Shown: positions 16,301 through 26,150, counted from the stretch's first letter. The stretch: DNA of 64,000 nt from Sorangium aterium (GCF_028368935.1 NZ_JAQNDK010000005.1:62001-126000); one strand, 5' to 3'. Notes: generated from the letters alone by a model not told the origin. Made by a program: numbers and translations.

Positions 16301-18684
16301 TCAACACGCTGGCGCTGCGGGTCGACCTCTCGGGGAACCCCGGCGTCACCGAGCTCCTCGCGCGCGTCCGCGCGGCGGTCCTCGAGGGGCAGGCGCACCA
16401 GGAGGCGCCGTTCGAGCGCGTCCTCGAGGCGCTCTCGCTCGAGCGGAACCTCAGCCACACGCCGCTGTTCAACGTGATGATCGCCATGGATCCCGCGCCC
16501 GAGCAGGCGCCGGAGATCCCGGGCCTGTCGATCGGCGTGCAGCGGGTGGACACAGGCACGGCCCAGTTCGATCTGACGCTCAGCCTCACCCTGGACGCGC
16601 AGGGGGGTGCGCGAGGAGCGTGGGAGTACAACAGCGATCTCTTCGATCGCGCCACGGCCGCGCGGATGGCGCGGCACCTGCTCGCGATCCTCGACGGGCT
16701 CGCCGCCGGGCCCGAGGTCCGCCTGGCCGATCTGCCGGTGATGGACGCGGCCGAGCGGGAGCAGCTCGTGATCGGGTGGAACGCCACGGACGCCGAGGCG
16801 CCGCTGGATCGCTGCGCCCATGAGCTGATCGAGGCGCAGGTCGAGAGGACGCCGGAGGCGGCGGCGGTGGTGTCCGGCGCAGAAACGCTGACCTACCGAG
16901 AGCTGAACCGGCGAGCGAACCAGCTCGCGCATCACCTCCGGTCGCTCGGCGTGGGGCCCGAGGTGCCGGTGGGGCTCTGCGTGGAGCGGTCGATCGACAT
17001 GGTGGTGGGCATGCTGGGCGTGCTCAAGGCGGGAGGCGCGTACGTGCCGCTCGACCCGAGTTACCCCGACGATCGACTCCAGTTCATTGTGGAGGACACC
17101 GGCGCGCCGGTGCTGCTCACGCAACAGCACCTCGCGGCGAGGCTGGAAGGGCGAGGGGCCAGGACGCTGTGCCTGGACACGCAGCGAGAGACCATCGAGC
17201 GAGCGCCGGGCGGCAATCCGGAGCGCCGGGGAACGCCGGAGTGCCTGGCGTACGTGATCTACACATCGGGTTCGACGGGCAAACCGAAGGGGGTGATGAT
17301 CCCGCACCGGGGCCTTGTCAATTACCTGAGCTGGTGCGTGGAGGCGTACCGGGTGTCGGAGGGGCAAGGCGCGCTCGTGCACTCGTCGATCGGGTTCGAT
17401 CTGACGATCACGGGGCTGTACGCGCCGCTGCTCGCGGGCGGCCGGGTGATCCTGGCAGGCGAGGTGGAAGGCGAGGGCCTGGCCCGGGCGCTGTGCGAGC
17501 AACAGGGCCTGAGCCTGGTGAAGCTGACGCCCGCGCACCTGGCGGTGCTCAACCACCTCGTCAGGCCGGAAGAGGCGGCGCAGCGCACACGGGCGTTCGT
17601 GATCGGAGGAGAGGCGCTGAGCGGGTCGACGCTGCAGTTCTGGCAGCAGAACGCGCCCGAGACGCGGCTGATCAACGAGTACGGGCCGACCGAGACGGTG
17701 GTCGGCTGCTGCATCCATGAGGCGGGTCGCGGCGAGGGAGACGCGGCCTCGGTGCCGATCGGCCGGCCCATCGCCAACACGCAGCTTTACGTGCTCGACC
17801 GGAAGCTCGAGCCCGTGCCCGTGGGCGTCTCCGGCGAGCTGTACATCGGAGGAGCAGGGGTGGCGCGCGGGTACCTGAACCGCCCTGCGCTGACGGCGGA
17901 GCGGTTCGTGCCAGACCCGTTCCGCGCGGAGGCGGGAGCGCGGCTGTACCGCACAGGCGACGCGTGCCGGTGGCGAGGGGACGGGACGCTGGAGTACCTG
18001 GGCCGGCTCGACCACCAGGTGAAGATCCGCGGATACCGGATCGAGCTCGGCGAGATCGAGAGCGTGCTGATGCAGCACGAGGGCGTGCGCGAGGCCGTGG
18101 TGGTGGCGCGGGAGGACTCGCCGGGCAACAGGCGACTCGTCGGCTACGTGACGGGGCGAGACGGGACGGCGCCGGAGCCGGAGGCGCTGCGGGCGTGGGC
18201 CGCAAAGGCGCTCCCGGGCTACATGGTGCCGGCGCCGATCCTCGTGCTGGAGCGATTGCCGCTCTCGCAGAACGGCAAGGTGGACCGGCGCGCGCTGCCG
18301 CCGCCGGAGGCGCTCGTCGCGACCGCCAGGGACACGACGCCGCCGCGCACCGAGCTGGAGCGCACGCTCGCGGCGATCTGGCGAGAGGTGCTGTCGGTCC
18401 CGCAGGTCGGCATTCACGACAACTTCTTCGATCTTGGCGGACACTCGCTCTTGCTGGCCAAGGTCCACAGCCGGCTGCGCGACACGGTGGACCGTGATCT
18501 GCGGCTGCTGGTCCTGTTCCAGCACCCGACGATCGCCTCGCTCGCGGCGGCGTTGAGCCGGGATCCCGGCGCCGAGGCGGCGCCGCAGGGCGGAGCGCCG
18601 GACGGCGAGCGGGCGAGGGCCGCGCAGCAGCGGCGCGGGGAGATCTTCGCGCGGCGGCGCGGCGGACTGGAGACCAAGAAATGA
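13315..18684 (+). CDS. Lipo-initiation NRPS: FAAL-ACP-C-A(Asn/Asp)-PCP
   Basis: 1789 residues. A fatty-acyl-AMP ligase (about 20-600; TSGSTGTPKGV core, WLPPHHDMGL) activates the starter acid and loads the carrier at Ser643 (GGDSL). A condensation domain (about 706-1150; HHLIADG from His839) joins the acyl group to the first residue. The adenylation domain (about 1163-1660; YTSGSTGKPKGV) has specificity residues that I read as D-L-T-K-V-G-E-V-G-K. This is an Asx-type code lying between the standard Asp and Asn signatures. The PCP serine is Ser1711 (GGHSL). The protein starts the lipopeptide. GTG 13315 and ATG 13321 are both plausible starts; GGAG lies at 13306. The stop overlaps the PKS start by ATGA. 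Confidence 0.93.
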   Translation: MAMESNRSPGRAISDRGGGANEPATLVALLERRAEQRPSGHATTFLVDGEADARAMTYGDLDRRARALAAELQAGARAGDRALLLVPPGLDFIAAFFGCLYAGLVAVPVPLPQRKSGLMRVLAIVRDCRPSVVLTTEAFLGAVTMLRDDPSFAELSHLRCMAVDTIRDGQEDAWRAPRVTAETVAFLQYTSGSTGTPKGVVLTHGNLLRNELMIQRAFAHTEESVIVGWLPPHHDMGLIGNILQPLYVGVPCIQLAPEHFLMRPRRWLEAISRYRATTSGGPNFAYELCIRKIPPEQREGLDLGSWKVAFNGAEPIRAATLDRFAEAFAPAGFRRGAFYPCYGLAEATLLVTGGAADAPPVVRSVDRAGLAQGYAAFEPRRPEDGVSLVGCGGSPAGDEVRIVDPETLRPCKDERVGEIWVAGASVAQGYWERPEETALTFEARLSTGGGPFLRTGDLGFFSRGELYVTGRLKDLIIVRGRNLYPQDIELTAEESHPGLRAGGGAAFSVDVDGEERIVIVQELGRRAPASGPAEPAELGAAIERAVADRHEVAVHAVVLIKPGSLPRTTSGKVQRRACRGRFLEGSLDAVWQSAVGAHAGAEAESAEPPQTALETTLAGIWAEVLGRARVGRSEEFLSLGGDSLRAMQVSGRVSEALGIDVGPAQLFESATVAALAAWIEAKQAGAPAGGAAGGSAPVAPMERPERLPLSLVQERLWFLEQLVAGAPVYHIAAAVRLAGALDAGALEKAVTALAARHEALRTSFPSVEGRPVQRIAPPAPVALPREDMSALADEARESALQRRLREEARRAFDLAEAPPVRWTLVRTGDQEHVLSVTCHHLIADGWSMNVLLRELSLLYGAFAAGRSPALAPLALQQADHALWQRQNERAAARERELSYWRDRLKGPVPPLELPTDRPRPPVQTYAGAREELALSPELVARLSALGRRTGATLFTIVAAGLFSLLHRYTGQSDVCIGTPVTARPRAALEGVVGCLLNTLALRVDLSGNPGVTELLARVRAAVLEGQAHQEAPFERVLEALSLERNLSHTPLFNVMIAMDPAPEQAPEIPGLSIGVQRVDTGTAQFDLTLSLTLDAQGGARGAWEYNSDLFDRATAARMARHLLAILDGLAAGPEVRLADLPVMDAAEREQLVIGWNATDAEAPLDRCAHELIEAQVERTPEAAAVVSGAETLTYRELNRRANQLAHHLRSLGVGPEVPVGLCVERSIDMVVGMLGVLKAGGAYVPLDPSYPDDRLQFIVEDTGAPVLLTQQHLAARLEGRGARTLCLDTQRETIERAPGGNPERRGTPECLAYVIYTSGSTGKPKGVMIPHRGLVNYLSWCVEAYRVSEGQGALVHSSIGFDLTITGLYAPLLAGGRVILAGEVEGEGLARALCEQQGLSLVKLTPAHLAVLNHLVRPEEAAQRTRAFVIGGEALSGSTLQFWQQNAPETRLINEYGPTETVVGCCIHEAGRGEGDAASVPIGRPIANTQLYVLDRKLEPVPVGVSGELYIGGAGVARGYLNRPALTAERFVPDPFRAEAGARLYRTGDACRWRGDGTLEYLGRLDHQVKIRGYRIELGEIESVLMQHEGVREAVVVAREDSPGNRRLVGYVTGRDGTAPEPEALRAWAAKALPGYMVPAPILVLERLPLSQNGKVDRRALPPPEALVATARDTTPPRTELERTLAAIWREVLSVPQVGIHDNFFDLGGHSLLLAKVHSRLRDTVDRDLRLLVLFQHPTIASLAAALSRDPGAEAAPQGGAPDGERARAAQQRRGEIFARRRGGLETKK

Positions 18685-21600
18685 CAGCACCGATCAGCGG
18701 CGAGCCCCGCCCGGGTCTGGACATCGCGATCATCGGCATGGCCGGGCGCTTCCCGGGCGCGCCGGACGTGGCGGCGTTCTGGCGAAACCTCTGCGCGGGG
18801 GTCGAGTCCGTCTCGATCCTCACCGACGAGGAGCTCCTCGGCGCGGGCGTGGATCCCGCGCTGATCGCGCGGCCCGAGTACGTGCGGGCGCGCGCGGTGC
18901 TCGACGACATCGAGCTGTTCGACGCGGAGCTCTTCGGGTTCACGCCGCGCGAGGCCGCGGCGCTGGATCCGCAGCACCGGCTGTTCTTGGAGTGCGCGTG
19001 GGAGGCGTTCGAGAGCGCCGGGATCGACCCCGAGCGCGCGGGCGGCCCGGTCGGCGTCTACGCCGGATCGAGCCTGAGCGGGTACCTGCCCCACCTCTTC
19101 CCCGACGGGCCGCGCCTGCAATCGGCGGCCGACATCGCGGCGCTCCTCGCGCTCGACAAGGACTTCCTCACGACCCGCGTGTCGTACAAGCTGAACCTGG
19201 AAGGGCCGAGCATCGCCGTGCAGACGGCCTGCTCCACGTCGCTCGTCGCCGTGCACCTGGCCTGCCAGGGGCTGCTCACCGGCGACTGCGATCTGGCGCT
19301 GGCGGGCGGCGCCTCCGTCAGCGTCCCGCAGAAGAGCGGGTACCTCTACCAGGAAGGCGCGATCGCGTCGCCCGACGGGCACTGCCGCGCGTTCGACGCC
19401 GGCGCCCGCGGCACCGTCGGCGGCAGCGGCGTCGGCGTGGTCCTCCTGAAGCGGCTCGACGACGCCATCGCGGATCGGGACGCGATCGTCGCGGTCATCA
19501 AGGGATCGGCCGTCAACAACGACGGCCGGGCCAAGGTCGGGTACACCGCGCCGCGCATCGACGGGCAGGCGCGCGCGATCCGCGCGGCGCACGCGGCCGC
19601 GGGCGTGGACGCGGGCTCCATCACGTACGTAGAGGCGCACGGCACCGGGACGCCGCTCGGCGATCCGATCGAGATCGCGGCGCTGACCCAGGTCTTCCGC
19701 GCGACGACCGATCGGAAGGGCTTCTGCGCGATCGGCTCGGTGAAGACCAACGTCGGGCACCTGGACGCGGCAGCGGGGGTCACCGGGCTGATCAAGGCGG
19801 CGCTCGCCGTGGCCCGCGGGCGCATCCCGCCGAGCCTGCACTTCCGCGCGCCGAACCCCGCGCTCGACCTGGAGAACAGCCCCTTCCGCGTGGCCGCCGA
19901 GCTCACGGCCTGGTCGACCCCAGGCGCCCCGCGCCGCGCCGGCGTGAGCTCCTTCGGCATCGGCGGCACGAACGCGCACGTCGTCCTCGAAGAGGCGCCG
20001 CCCCCGCCGGAGGCGGACGCGCCCCGGGCGTGCGAGCTGCTCGTGCTGTCGGCCCGGTCGAGCGCGTCGCTCGAGCGCCTGACCGACGCGCTCGCGGAGC
20101 ACCTGGAGACCCACGCCGATCTCGAGCTCGGCGACGTGGCGTTCACGCAGCAGCTCGGGCGCCGGGCGTTCGGCCACCGCCGCGCGGTGGTGTGCCGCTC
20201 GCGCGAGGAGGCAGCGCGCGCGCTGCGCGATCGCAGCGACGCGGTGCGCGCGGGCGGGCCGGCGGCCGGACCGCGGGCGATCGCGTTCCTGTTCCCCGGG
20301 CAGGGCACCCAGCGCCCCGACATGGGCCGCGATCTCTACGAGACGGAGCCCGTGTTCCGGGCCGAGGTCGACGCCTGCGCTTCGCTGCTGCAGCGCCACC
20401 TGGGCACGGACCTCCGGACGCTGCTGTTCCCGGCGCCCGCGGACGTCGAGGAGGCCGCGCGGCGCCTCGATCGGACGTCGATGACGCAGCCGGCGCTGTT
20501 CGTCGTGGAGTACGCGCTCGCCCGGCTGTGGATGGCGTGGGGCGTGACGCCCGACGCGATGCTCGGGCACAGCGTGGGCGAGTACGTGGCCGCCTGCATC
20601 GCGGGGTGCCTGTCGCTCGAGGACGCCGTGGCGCTGGTGGCGGCGCGGGGGCGGCTGATGGAGGCGACGCCGGACGGCGCGATGCTCGCTGTGTCCGCGG
20701 CCGAGGCGGAGGTCGCGGGATGGCTCGGCGACGAGGTGGCGCTGGCCGCCGTCAACGGGCCGCGGCAGTGCGTGCTGTCCGGAAGGGCGGCGGCGATCCA
20801 GCGGGTCGAGCAGGAGCTCGCGGGCCTGAGGATCGAGGCGCGCCGGCTGCGCACGGGGCGGGCCTTCCACTCGCACCTGATGGACGGCGCCCTCGCGGCG
20901 TTCCGCGAGGCAGTGGGCAGGGTCACGCTGCGGACGCCGCGCATCCCGTGGATCTCGAACGTCACCGGGACGTGGATCACGGCGGCCGACGCGCAGGACC
21001 GCGAGTACTGGGTCCGGCACCTCCGCAGCACGGTCCGCTTCGCCGATGGCGTGCGGACGCTGCGGGAGAAGTCGGAGCGGATCTTTCTGGAGGTGGGGCC
21101 GGGGCAGACGCTCACAGCGCTGAGCCGGCAGCTCGCGGGGGAGTCGCTGTCGCTCGCGTCGATGCCCATGGGGCGCGAGCCTGCACACCAGGGCGCGGCG
21201 GGGGCGGCGCTGCTCGACGCGGTGGGGCAGGTCTGGGCGGCCGGCGCTGCGGTGGACTGGGCAGGCCTGCAGGCGGGGCGGCACCGGCGGCGCGTCGCGC
21301 TGCCGGCGACGCCGTTCGAGCGAAAGCGGTACTGGCTGGAGCGCCCCGGAGCCAGGGGGGCGACCTCAACCTCGGTCGGGACCTCAACCTCGGTCGGGTC
21401 CACCTCAACCTCGGTCGGGACCTCAACCTCGGTCGGGACCTCAACCTCGGTCGGTTCGACCTCAACCTCGGTCGGGACCTCAACCTCGGTCGGGAGCTCA
21501 ACCTCGGCCGGCTCGACCTCAACCTCGGTCGGGACCTCCGCGGCCGAGGAGGTGGCCGCCGGCGCTGCCGAGCGCCTGTCGCCCGACGCGGTGACGGCGC

Positions 21601-21944
21601 AGGTGACGGCCATCTGGGCGCGGGCGTTCGGCATCGAGCGCGTCGACCCCGGGAAGAGCTTCTACGACCTCGGCGGCGAGTCGCTCCTCGCCCTGCAGAT
21701 CCTCAACCGCGTCCGCGAGACGTTCCAGGTGGAGGTGTCGCTCCGCGAGTTCCTCGAGCGGCCCACCGTGGCCGCGCTCGTGGAGCGCGTCCAGCAGGCC
21801 CGAGGGCAAGCGCCCGCGAGCCCCGAGCCGGCCCTGGTCGCGCTGCCCCGGACCGCGCGGCGGCTCCCCGGCGCCGGAGGCCCGAAGGCGCCGGCGCTCC
21901 CGGACGGCGAGCCGGGCGGCTCGAAGGCGAAGGGACGAAAGTGA
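18681..21944 (+). CDS. Type I polyketide synthase module: KS-AT(malonyl)-ACP
   Basis: 1087 residues. The ketosynthase (about 10-430) has Cys184 in TACSTSL plus the His motifs HGTGTPLGDP and GHLDAAAG. The acyltransferase (about 530-860) has Ser631 in GHSVGEY and an AFHS signature typical of malonyl-CoA selectivity. A Ser/Thr/Val/Gly repeat linker (about 895-950) leads to an ACP with Ser1001 in GGESL. There is no KR, DH or ER, so it would insert one unreduced C2 unit after the first amino acid, giving a beta-keto group. A stand-alone PKS between the FAAL-NRPS and the main NRPS recalls cupriachelin/delftibactin clusters. It starts at ATG 18681 and ends in a GTGA overlap with the transporter gene. 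Confidence 0.93.
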   Translation: MTAPISGEPRPGLDIAIIGMAGRFPGAPDVAAFWRNLCAGVESVSILTDEELLGAGVDPALIARPEYVRARAVLDDIELFDAELFGFTPREAAALDPQHRLFLECAWEAFESAGIDPERAGGPVGVYAGSSLSGYLPHLFPDGPRLQSAADIAALLALDKDFLTTRVSYKLNLEGPSIAVQTACSTSLVAVHLACQGLLTGDCDLALAGGASVSVPQKSGYLYQEGAIASPDGHCRAFDAGARGTVGGSGVGVVLLKRLDDAIADRDAIVAVIKGSAVNNDGRAKVGYTAPRIDGQARAIRAAHAAAGVDAGSITYVEAHGTGTPLGDPIEIAALTQVFRATTDRKGFCAIGSVKTNVGHLDAAAGVTGLIKAALAVARGRIPPSLHFRAPNPALDLENSPFRVAAELTAWSTPGAPRRAGVSSFGIGGTNAHVVLEEAPPPPEADAPRACELLVLSARSSASLERLTDALAEHLETHADLELGDVAFTQQLGRRAFGHRRAVVCRSREEAARALRDRSDAVRAGGPAAGPRAIAFLFPGQGTQRPDMGRDLYETEPVFRAEVDACASLLQRHLGTDLRTLLFPAPADVEEAARRLDRTSMTQPALFVVEYALARLWMAWGVTPDAMLGHSVGEYVAACIAGCLSLEDAVALVAARGRLMEATPDGAMLAVSAAEAEVAGWLGDEVALAAVNGPRQCVLSGRAAAIQRVEQELAGLRIEARRLRTGRAFHSHLMDGALAAFREAVGRVTLRTPRIPWISNVTGTWITAADAQDREYWVRHLRSTVRFADGVRTLREKSERIFLEVGPGQTLTALSRQLAGESLSLASMPMGREPAHQGAAGAALLDAVGQVWAAGAAVDWAGLQAGRHRRRVALPATPFERKRYWLERPGARGATSTSVGTSTSVGSTSTSVGTSTSVGTSTSVGSTSTSVGTSTSVGSSTSAGSTSTSVGTSAAEEVAAGAAERLSPDAVTAQVTAIWARAFGIERVDPGKSFYDLGGESLLALQILNRVRETFQVEVSLREFLERPTVAALVERVQQARGQAPASPEPALVALPRTARRLPGAGGPKAPALPDGEPGGSKAKGRK
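21365..21532. repeat. Nine-copy 15-nt repeat in the PKS AT-ACP linker
   Basis: Nine copies of CTCAACCTCGGTCGG (one with a single T-to-C change) are separated by 3 or 6 nt, giving 18- and 21-nt periods that keep the reading frame. They encode a TSTSVG-type linker. The near-identity at DNA level, including wobble positions, points to recent slippage or expansion. Confidence 0.95.
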
Positions 21945-23737
21945 GCGTGCTCGGCTTCCTCCTGCGCCGGTCCCGCCGGTCCCTCCTGCTCGCCGTCGCC
22001 GCCGGCGTGATCAGCGGCCTCGCGGCCGCGGGCGTCATCGCGCTCGTCCACGAGGCGCTCTCCGCGGACGACCGCCCCGCGGCGCAGCTCGCGTGGGCCT
22101 TCGCGGGGCTCGCCGTCGCCGGCGTGCTGAGCAGGGCCGTCTCTCAGGTGCTCCTGACCCGGCTGGGACAGGCCTTGATCGCCGAGCTCCGCGTGCAGCT
22201 CAGCCAGCGCATCCTCGAAGCGCCGCTGCGCCACATCGAGCAGGTCGGCCCCCACAGGCTGCTCGCGACGCTCAACGACGATCCGGCCGTGATCTCGCAG
22301 GCGTACATCCACCTGCCCCTCCTGTGCGTCAACCTGGCCACCGTCCTCGGTTGCCTGGCCTATATCGGGCGGATCGCGTGGTCAGCGCTGGCGATCGTGC
22401 TGGGCGCGATGGCGCTCGGCGCCCTGCTCTTCCGGACGCACCAGCGGCGCGCGATGCGCGCGTTCACGCTCGCCCGCGAGACGAGCGACGCCCTGTTCCA
22501 GCACTTCCGCGGGCTGACGGGCGGGATCAAGGAGCTCAAGATGCACCGCGGGCGCGGGAAGGCGTTCCTGTCCGATGTCCTCGGCGGCAGCGTCACGACG
22601 TACGAGCGGGCGTTCGTGGCGGGCACGACCGAATACGCCGTCGCGATGGGCTGGGGCACGCTGCTCTTCTACGCCGTCCTCGGGATCGCCCTGTTCGCCC
22701 TCCCCGTCTGGGCAGGCCTGACGACGCCGGCGCGCTCCGGCGTGGTGCTGGCGATGCTCTTCCTGATGACGCCGTTCGCGCAGATCGTCGAGCTGCTGCC
22801 GTCCGTCGGGCGCGCCAGCATCGCGCTCGACAAGGCGAGCCAGCTCGGCCTCGCGCTGACGCCCGAGGCCGCGGCGCCGCCGCGCGGAGGCGGCGCGGAG
22901 GGCGCGCGCGCGACGTGGGAGCGCATCGAGCTCGCCGGCGTCACGCACCGCTATTACCGGGAGAAGGAAGAAGGCAGCTTCCAGCTCGGGCCCATCGATC
23001 TGGCGTTCCGGCCCGGCGAGATCGTGTACCTCGTCGGCGGCAACGGCAGCGGCAAGACGACGCTGTCCCTCCTGCTGCTCGGGCTCTACGCGCCGGAGTC
23101 CGGCGAGATCCGGCTCGACGGCGCGGCCGTCGACGACGCGAGCCGCGATCGGTATCGGCAGCTCTTCTCGGTCGTCTTCGCGGACTTCCACCTCTTCGAG
23201 CACCTGCTCGGCCTGAACGGCCCCGACCTCGACGAGCGCGCCCGGCGCTACCTCGAGCGGCTGCAGCTCGATCACCGGGTGCGCGTCGAGCAGGGCGCCC
23301 TCCGCGTGACCGGGCTGTCGCAGGGGCAGCGCAAGCGCCTCGCCCTCATCACCGCCTACCTCGAGGACCGGCCGTTCTACGTGTTCGACGAGTGGGCGTC
23401 CGACCAGGATCCCCAGTTCCGGAAGTTCTTCTACACGGAGCTGCTCCCCGAGCTCCGGGCGAGGGGCAAGACCGCCCTCGTCATCACGCACGACGACCAG
23501 TACTTCGCGCTCGCGGATCGCTGCCTGCGGCTCGACTTCGGCCGCCTGTCGGAGCTGCCCGCGACCGCCGCCGAGCCGCGATCGGCGCCGAGAGAGCACG
23601 CCGCGAGCCCCCGCGCCGACGAGGGCGGTCGGGTCCGCTCGGCGCAGATCCACCGCCTCCCCGTCGAGCGGCAGGCCGCGCTGGAGCCCAGCGCCAACGG
23701 CCATGAGGCCATCAGAGCAACGGAGCATGAAGCATGA
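21941..23737 (+). CDS. Cyclic-peptide/siderophore ABC exporter (PvdE/SyrD-type, fused TMD-NBD)
   Basis: 598 residues. The N-terminal half has about six membrane helices. The C-terminal half is an ATPase: Walker A GGNGSGKTT (Lys372), signature LSQGQRKRLAL, and Walker B within YVFDEWASDQDP. The DEWASDQDP string is characteristic of the PvdE/SyrD family (cyclic peptide export ABC transporters). In pyoverdine biosynthesis PvdE moves the acylated precursor from cytoplasm to periplasm, and the same job is inferred here because an acylase gene follows immediately. The start is GTG 21941, overlapping the PKS stop (GTGA), and the end overlaps the acylase start (ATGA). A tail of about 60 residues after the NBD is unconserved-looking. 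Confidence 0.92.
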   Translation: MSVLGFLLRRSRRSLLLAVAAGVISGLAAAGVIALVHEALSADDRPAAQLAWAFAGLAVAGVLSRAVSQVLLTRLGQALIAELRVQLSQRILEAPLRHIEQVGPHRLLATLNDDPAVISQAYIHLPLLCVNLATVLGCLAYIGRIAWSALAIVLGAMALGALLFRTHQRRAMRAFTLARETSDALFQHFRGLTGGIKELKMHRGRGKAFLSDVLGGSVTTYERAFVAGTTEYAVAMGWGTLLFYAVLGIALFALPVWAGLTTPARSGVVLAMLFLMTPFAQIVELLPSVGRASIALDKASQLGLALTPEAAAPPRGGGAEGARATWERIELAGVTHRYYREKEEGSFQLGPIDLAFRPGEIVYLVGGNGSGKTTLSLLLLGLYAPESGEIRLDGAAVDDASRDRYRQLFSVVFADFHLFEHLLGLNGPDLDERARRYLERLQLDHRVRVEQGALRVTGLSQGQRKRLALITAYLEDRPFYVFDEWASDQDPQFRKFFYTELLPELRARGKTALVITHDDQYFALADRCLRLDFGRLSELPATAAEPRSAPREHAASPRADEGGRVRSAQIHRLPVERQAALEPSANGHEAIRATEHEA

Positions 23738-26118
23738 AGCGTGACATTCGATCACTCCTCGCCTCGGCGCTCGTCTCGCTGGCGGCCGCCGGCTGCGCGG
23801 AGAGAGCCCCGGGCGTGACCCGAGCCCCGGCGCAGCGCGCCGGCAACGCGACGACGCTGTCCGGCCTGGAGGACACCGTCACCGTCACGTCCGATCGGCT
23901 GGGGATCCCCACGATCCGCGCCTCCTCCCGGCAGGACGCGCTCCGCGCCCTCGGCCTGATCACGGCGCGCGACAGGATGTTCCAGATGGACCTGCTCCGC
24001 CGGAGCAGCGGCGGGCGGCTCGCGGAGATCCTCGGGCGCGGCCTGCTGGAGGCCGATACCCGGCAGCGCCAGTTCGGCGTGCCGCAGGCCGCGGCGGCGA
24101 TCCTCGCGCGCCTGCCGGAGAGCCAGCGCGCCGCGCTCGACGCGTACGCCGAGGGCGTCAACGCGTACCTCCGGAGCGCAGAGGCGCTGCCCGTCGAGTT
24201 CCAGAAGCTGGGCTATCGGCCCGAGCCGTGGCGCCCCGAGGACAGCGTCCTCGTCGTGCTGGGGATGTTCAACGCCCTCAGCGAGAGCGAGGACATCGAG
24301 CGGACGCAAACGGTCCTGACACAGAGCCTCCCGAAGGGCGTGATGCCCTTCCTGCTCGAGAGCGTCGACCCGTACACGAGGTCGCTGCTCGGCGCGCAGG
24401 CCGCCGCGCCTCCGCCGCTGCCGGCCGAGGCGCTGCGAGCGCTGGTGGCGCAGGGCCGGAATCAGCGCCCGCCGAGCCGACGCGTGCTCAGCGAGGACGC
24501 CGGCGAGGCGCCGATCGGGTCGAACGGCTGGGCGGTGGCCGGCAAGAGGACGCGGGACGGCCGCGCCATCCTCGCGAACGACATGCACCTCCAGCTCGGC
24601 GTGCCCAACATCTGGTATCGCGCCGAGCTCCGCTACGGCGAGCGCGAGGTCGCGGGCGTGGTGCTGCCCGGCGTGCCCGTGGTCATCGTGGGGACGAACC
24701 GCCATGTCGCCTGGGGGCTGACAAGCCTCCTCGGCGACGTGATGGACCTCGTGCGGATCGAGACCCTCCCCGAGCGCCCGGGCGAGTACCGGACGCCCTC
24801 CGGGTGGAGGCGGTTCGACGTCGCGCAGGAGACGATCAAGGTCCGCGGCGAGCCCGACGCGAGCGTCACCGTCCGCAGCACGATCTGGGGGCCCGTCGCG
24901 GCGCGGCCGCTCCTCGGAGCGCCTGTCGCGATCCGCTGGACGGCGCTCGATCCGGAGGGGGTCGACATCGGGCTCCTCGAGATGGATCGGGTCCGGAGCG
25001 TCGACGATGCCGTCGCCGTGATGAGCGCCGCCGGCGGGCCCGGGTGCAACGTCCTCCTGGCCGATCGAGCCGGCCGCGTGGCGTGGACGGTGACAGGGCG
25101 CATGCCCCGGCGCCGCGGGTTCGACGGCTCGGTCAGCGTCTCCTGGGCCGACGGGCGCGCCGGCTGGGACGGCTACCTGGCCCCCGCGACGTTGCCGCGC
25201 GTCGTCGATCCGCCGTCGGGGTTCATCGTCAACGCCAACCACCGCATGCCGCTCGGCGAGGGCGCGCCGGTGCTCGGCCACGACTACGTGAACGGCTACC
25301 GCGCCTACCGCATCACCGAGCGCCTGCGCGAGGCGCGCCAGGTCGCCGAGGCGGACCTGTTCCAGCTGCAGCTCGATACGCGGGCCGAGTTCTTCGCCTT
25401 CTACCGCGACCTCGCGCTGCGCGCGCTCACCGGAGAGGCCCTGTCGAAGCGGCCGGCGCTCGCCGAGGCGCGGCGCGCGGTGGCCGCGTGGGACGGCCGG
25501 GCGGACGTGTCCAGCGTCGGGCTGCCGCTCCTTGTGCGGTTCCGGCGCGTCCTGGCCGACGACGTGTTCGCCGCGTGGCTCGGCCCGAACCGCGCCGCGG
25601 AGCCGGACCTCGAGCTCGCGCTGCCCGACATCGACACGCCCCTCCAGCGCGTCCTCGACACGCACGCGCGCTCGGCCGATCTGGCGCCGGCGCCGGCGGG
25701 CGGATGGGACGCGTTCGTCCTCGCGGCGCTGGAGAAGGCCGTGACCGCCGTGAAGCAGGAGAACGGCGGGCGGCCCCTCGACCAGCTCGAGTGGGGCGCG
25801 GTGAGCCGGGTGCGGATCGCGCACCCGCTCGGCGCGAGCCCGGAGCTCGCCGCGCTCCTCAACATGCCCGACGAGCCGCTCGCGGGGTGCGGCTTCTGCG
25901 TGCGCCTGGCGGTCCACGCAGTCGCCGCGAGCGAGCGGCTCGTCGTCTCGCCGGGCCACGAGCAGGACGGCATCCTGCACATGCCGGCCGGCCAGTCAGG
26001 CGACCCGCGGTCGCCCCACTACCGCGATCAGCAGCGCGCCTGGGTCGACGGGCGCCCGCTGCCGCTCCTGGCGGGGCCGGCCGAACACACGATCACGCTC
26101 GTTCCCGAGCGCCGCTGA
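23734..26118 (+). CDS. Penicillin-acylase family Ntn-hydrolase, PvdQ-like, predicted lipoprotein
   Basis: 794 residues. The leader has a lipobox (LAAAGC, Cys about residue 20), so the enzyme should be lipid-anchored outside the cytoplasmic membrane. An alpha region and spacer precede the autocatalytic cleavage site at Ser263 (IGSNGWAV), which becomes the N-terminal nucleophile of the beta chain, followed by [14 protein letters not shown]. Family members hydrolyse amide-linked acyl chains. PvdQ removes the fatty acid from the pyoverdine precursor in the periplasm. With a FAAL at the start of the assembly line and a PvdE-type exporter next door, the inferred role is deacylation of the exported peptide. 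AHL degradation is a possible side activity. Confidence 0.9.
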   Translation: MKRDIRSLLASALVSLAAAGCAERAPGVTRAPAQRAGNATTLSGLEDTVTVTSDRLGIPTIRASSRQDALRALGLITARDRMFQMDLLRRSSGGRLAEILGRGLLEADTRQRQFGVPQAAAAILARLPESQRAALDAYAEGVNAYLRSAEALPVEFQKLGYRPEPWRPEDSVLVVLGMFNALSESEDIERTQTVLTQSLPKGVMPFLLESVDPYTRSLLGAQAAAPPPLPAEALRALVAQGRNQRPPSRRVLSEDAGEAPIGSNGWAVAGKRTRDGRAILANDMHLQLGVPNIWYRAELRYGEREVAGVVLPGVPVVIVGTNRHVAWGLTSLLGDVMDLVRIETLPERPGEYRTPSGWRRFDVAQETIKVRGEPDASVTVRSTIWGPVAARPLLGAPVAIRWTALDPEGVDIGLLEMDRVRSVDDAVAVMSAAGGPGCNVLLADRAGRVAWTVTGRMPRRRGFDGSVSVSWADGRAGWDGYLAPATLPRVVDPPSGFIVNANHRMPLGEGAPVLGHDYVNGYRAYRITERLREARQVAEADLFQLQLDTRAEFFAFYRDLALRALTGEALSKRPALAEARRAVAAWDGRADVSSVGLPLLVRFRRVLADDVFAAWLGPNRAAEPDLELALPDIDTPLQRVLDTHARSADLAPAPAGGWDAFVLAALEKAVTAVKQENGGRPLDQLEWGAVSRVRIAHPLGASPELAALLNMPDEPLAGCGFCVRLAVHAVAASERLVVSPGHEQDGILHMPAGQSGDPRSPHYRDQQRAWVDGRPLPLLAGPAEHTITLVPERR

Positions 26119-26150
26119 CGTCATCAACGCATCTCGAAACGGAGGAGTCC

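Noticed and set aside
21365-21532. CRISPR-like array
   Set aside because: Repeat units are only 15 nt with 3-6 nt spacers, in frame within a PKS gene; no cas genes are present.
18992-21940. Long open frame on the plus strand running into the exporter gene, apparently a giant fusion protein
   Set aside because: The part before 21941 is an Arg/Ala/Gly-rich shadow of the PKS gene in another frame; only the portion from GTG 21941 has transporter features.
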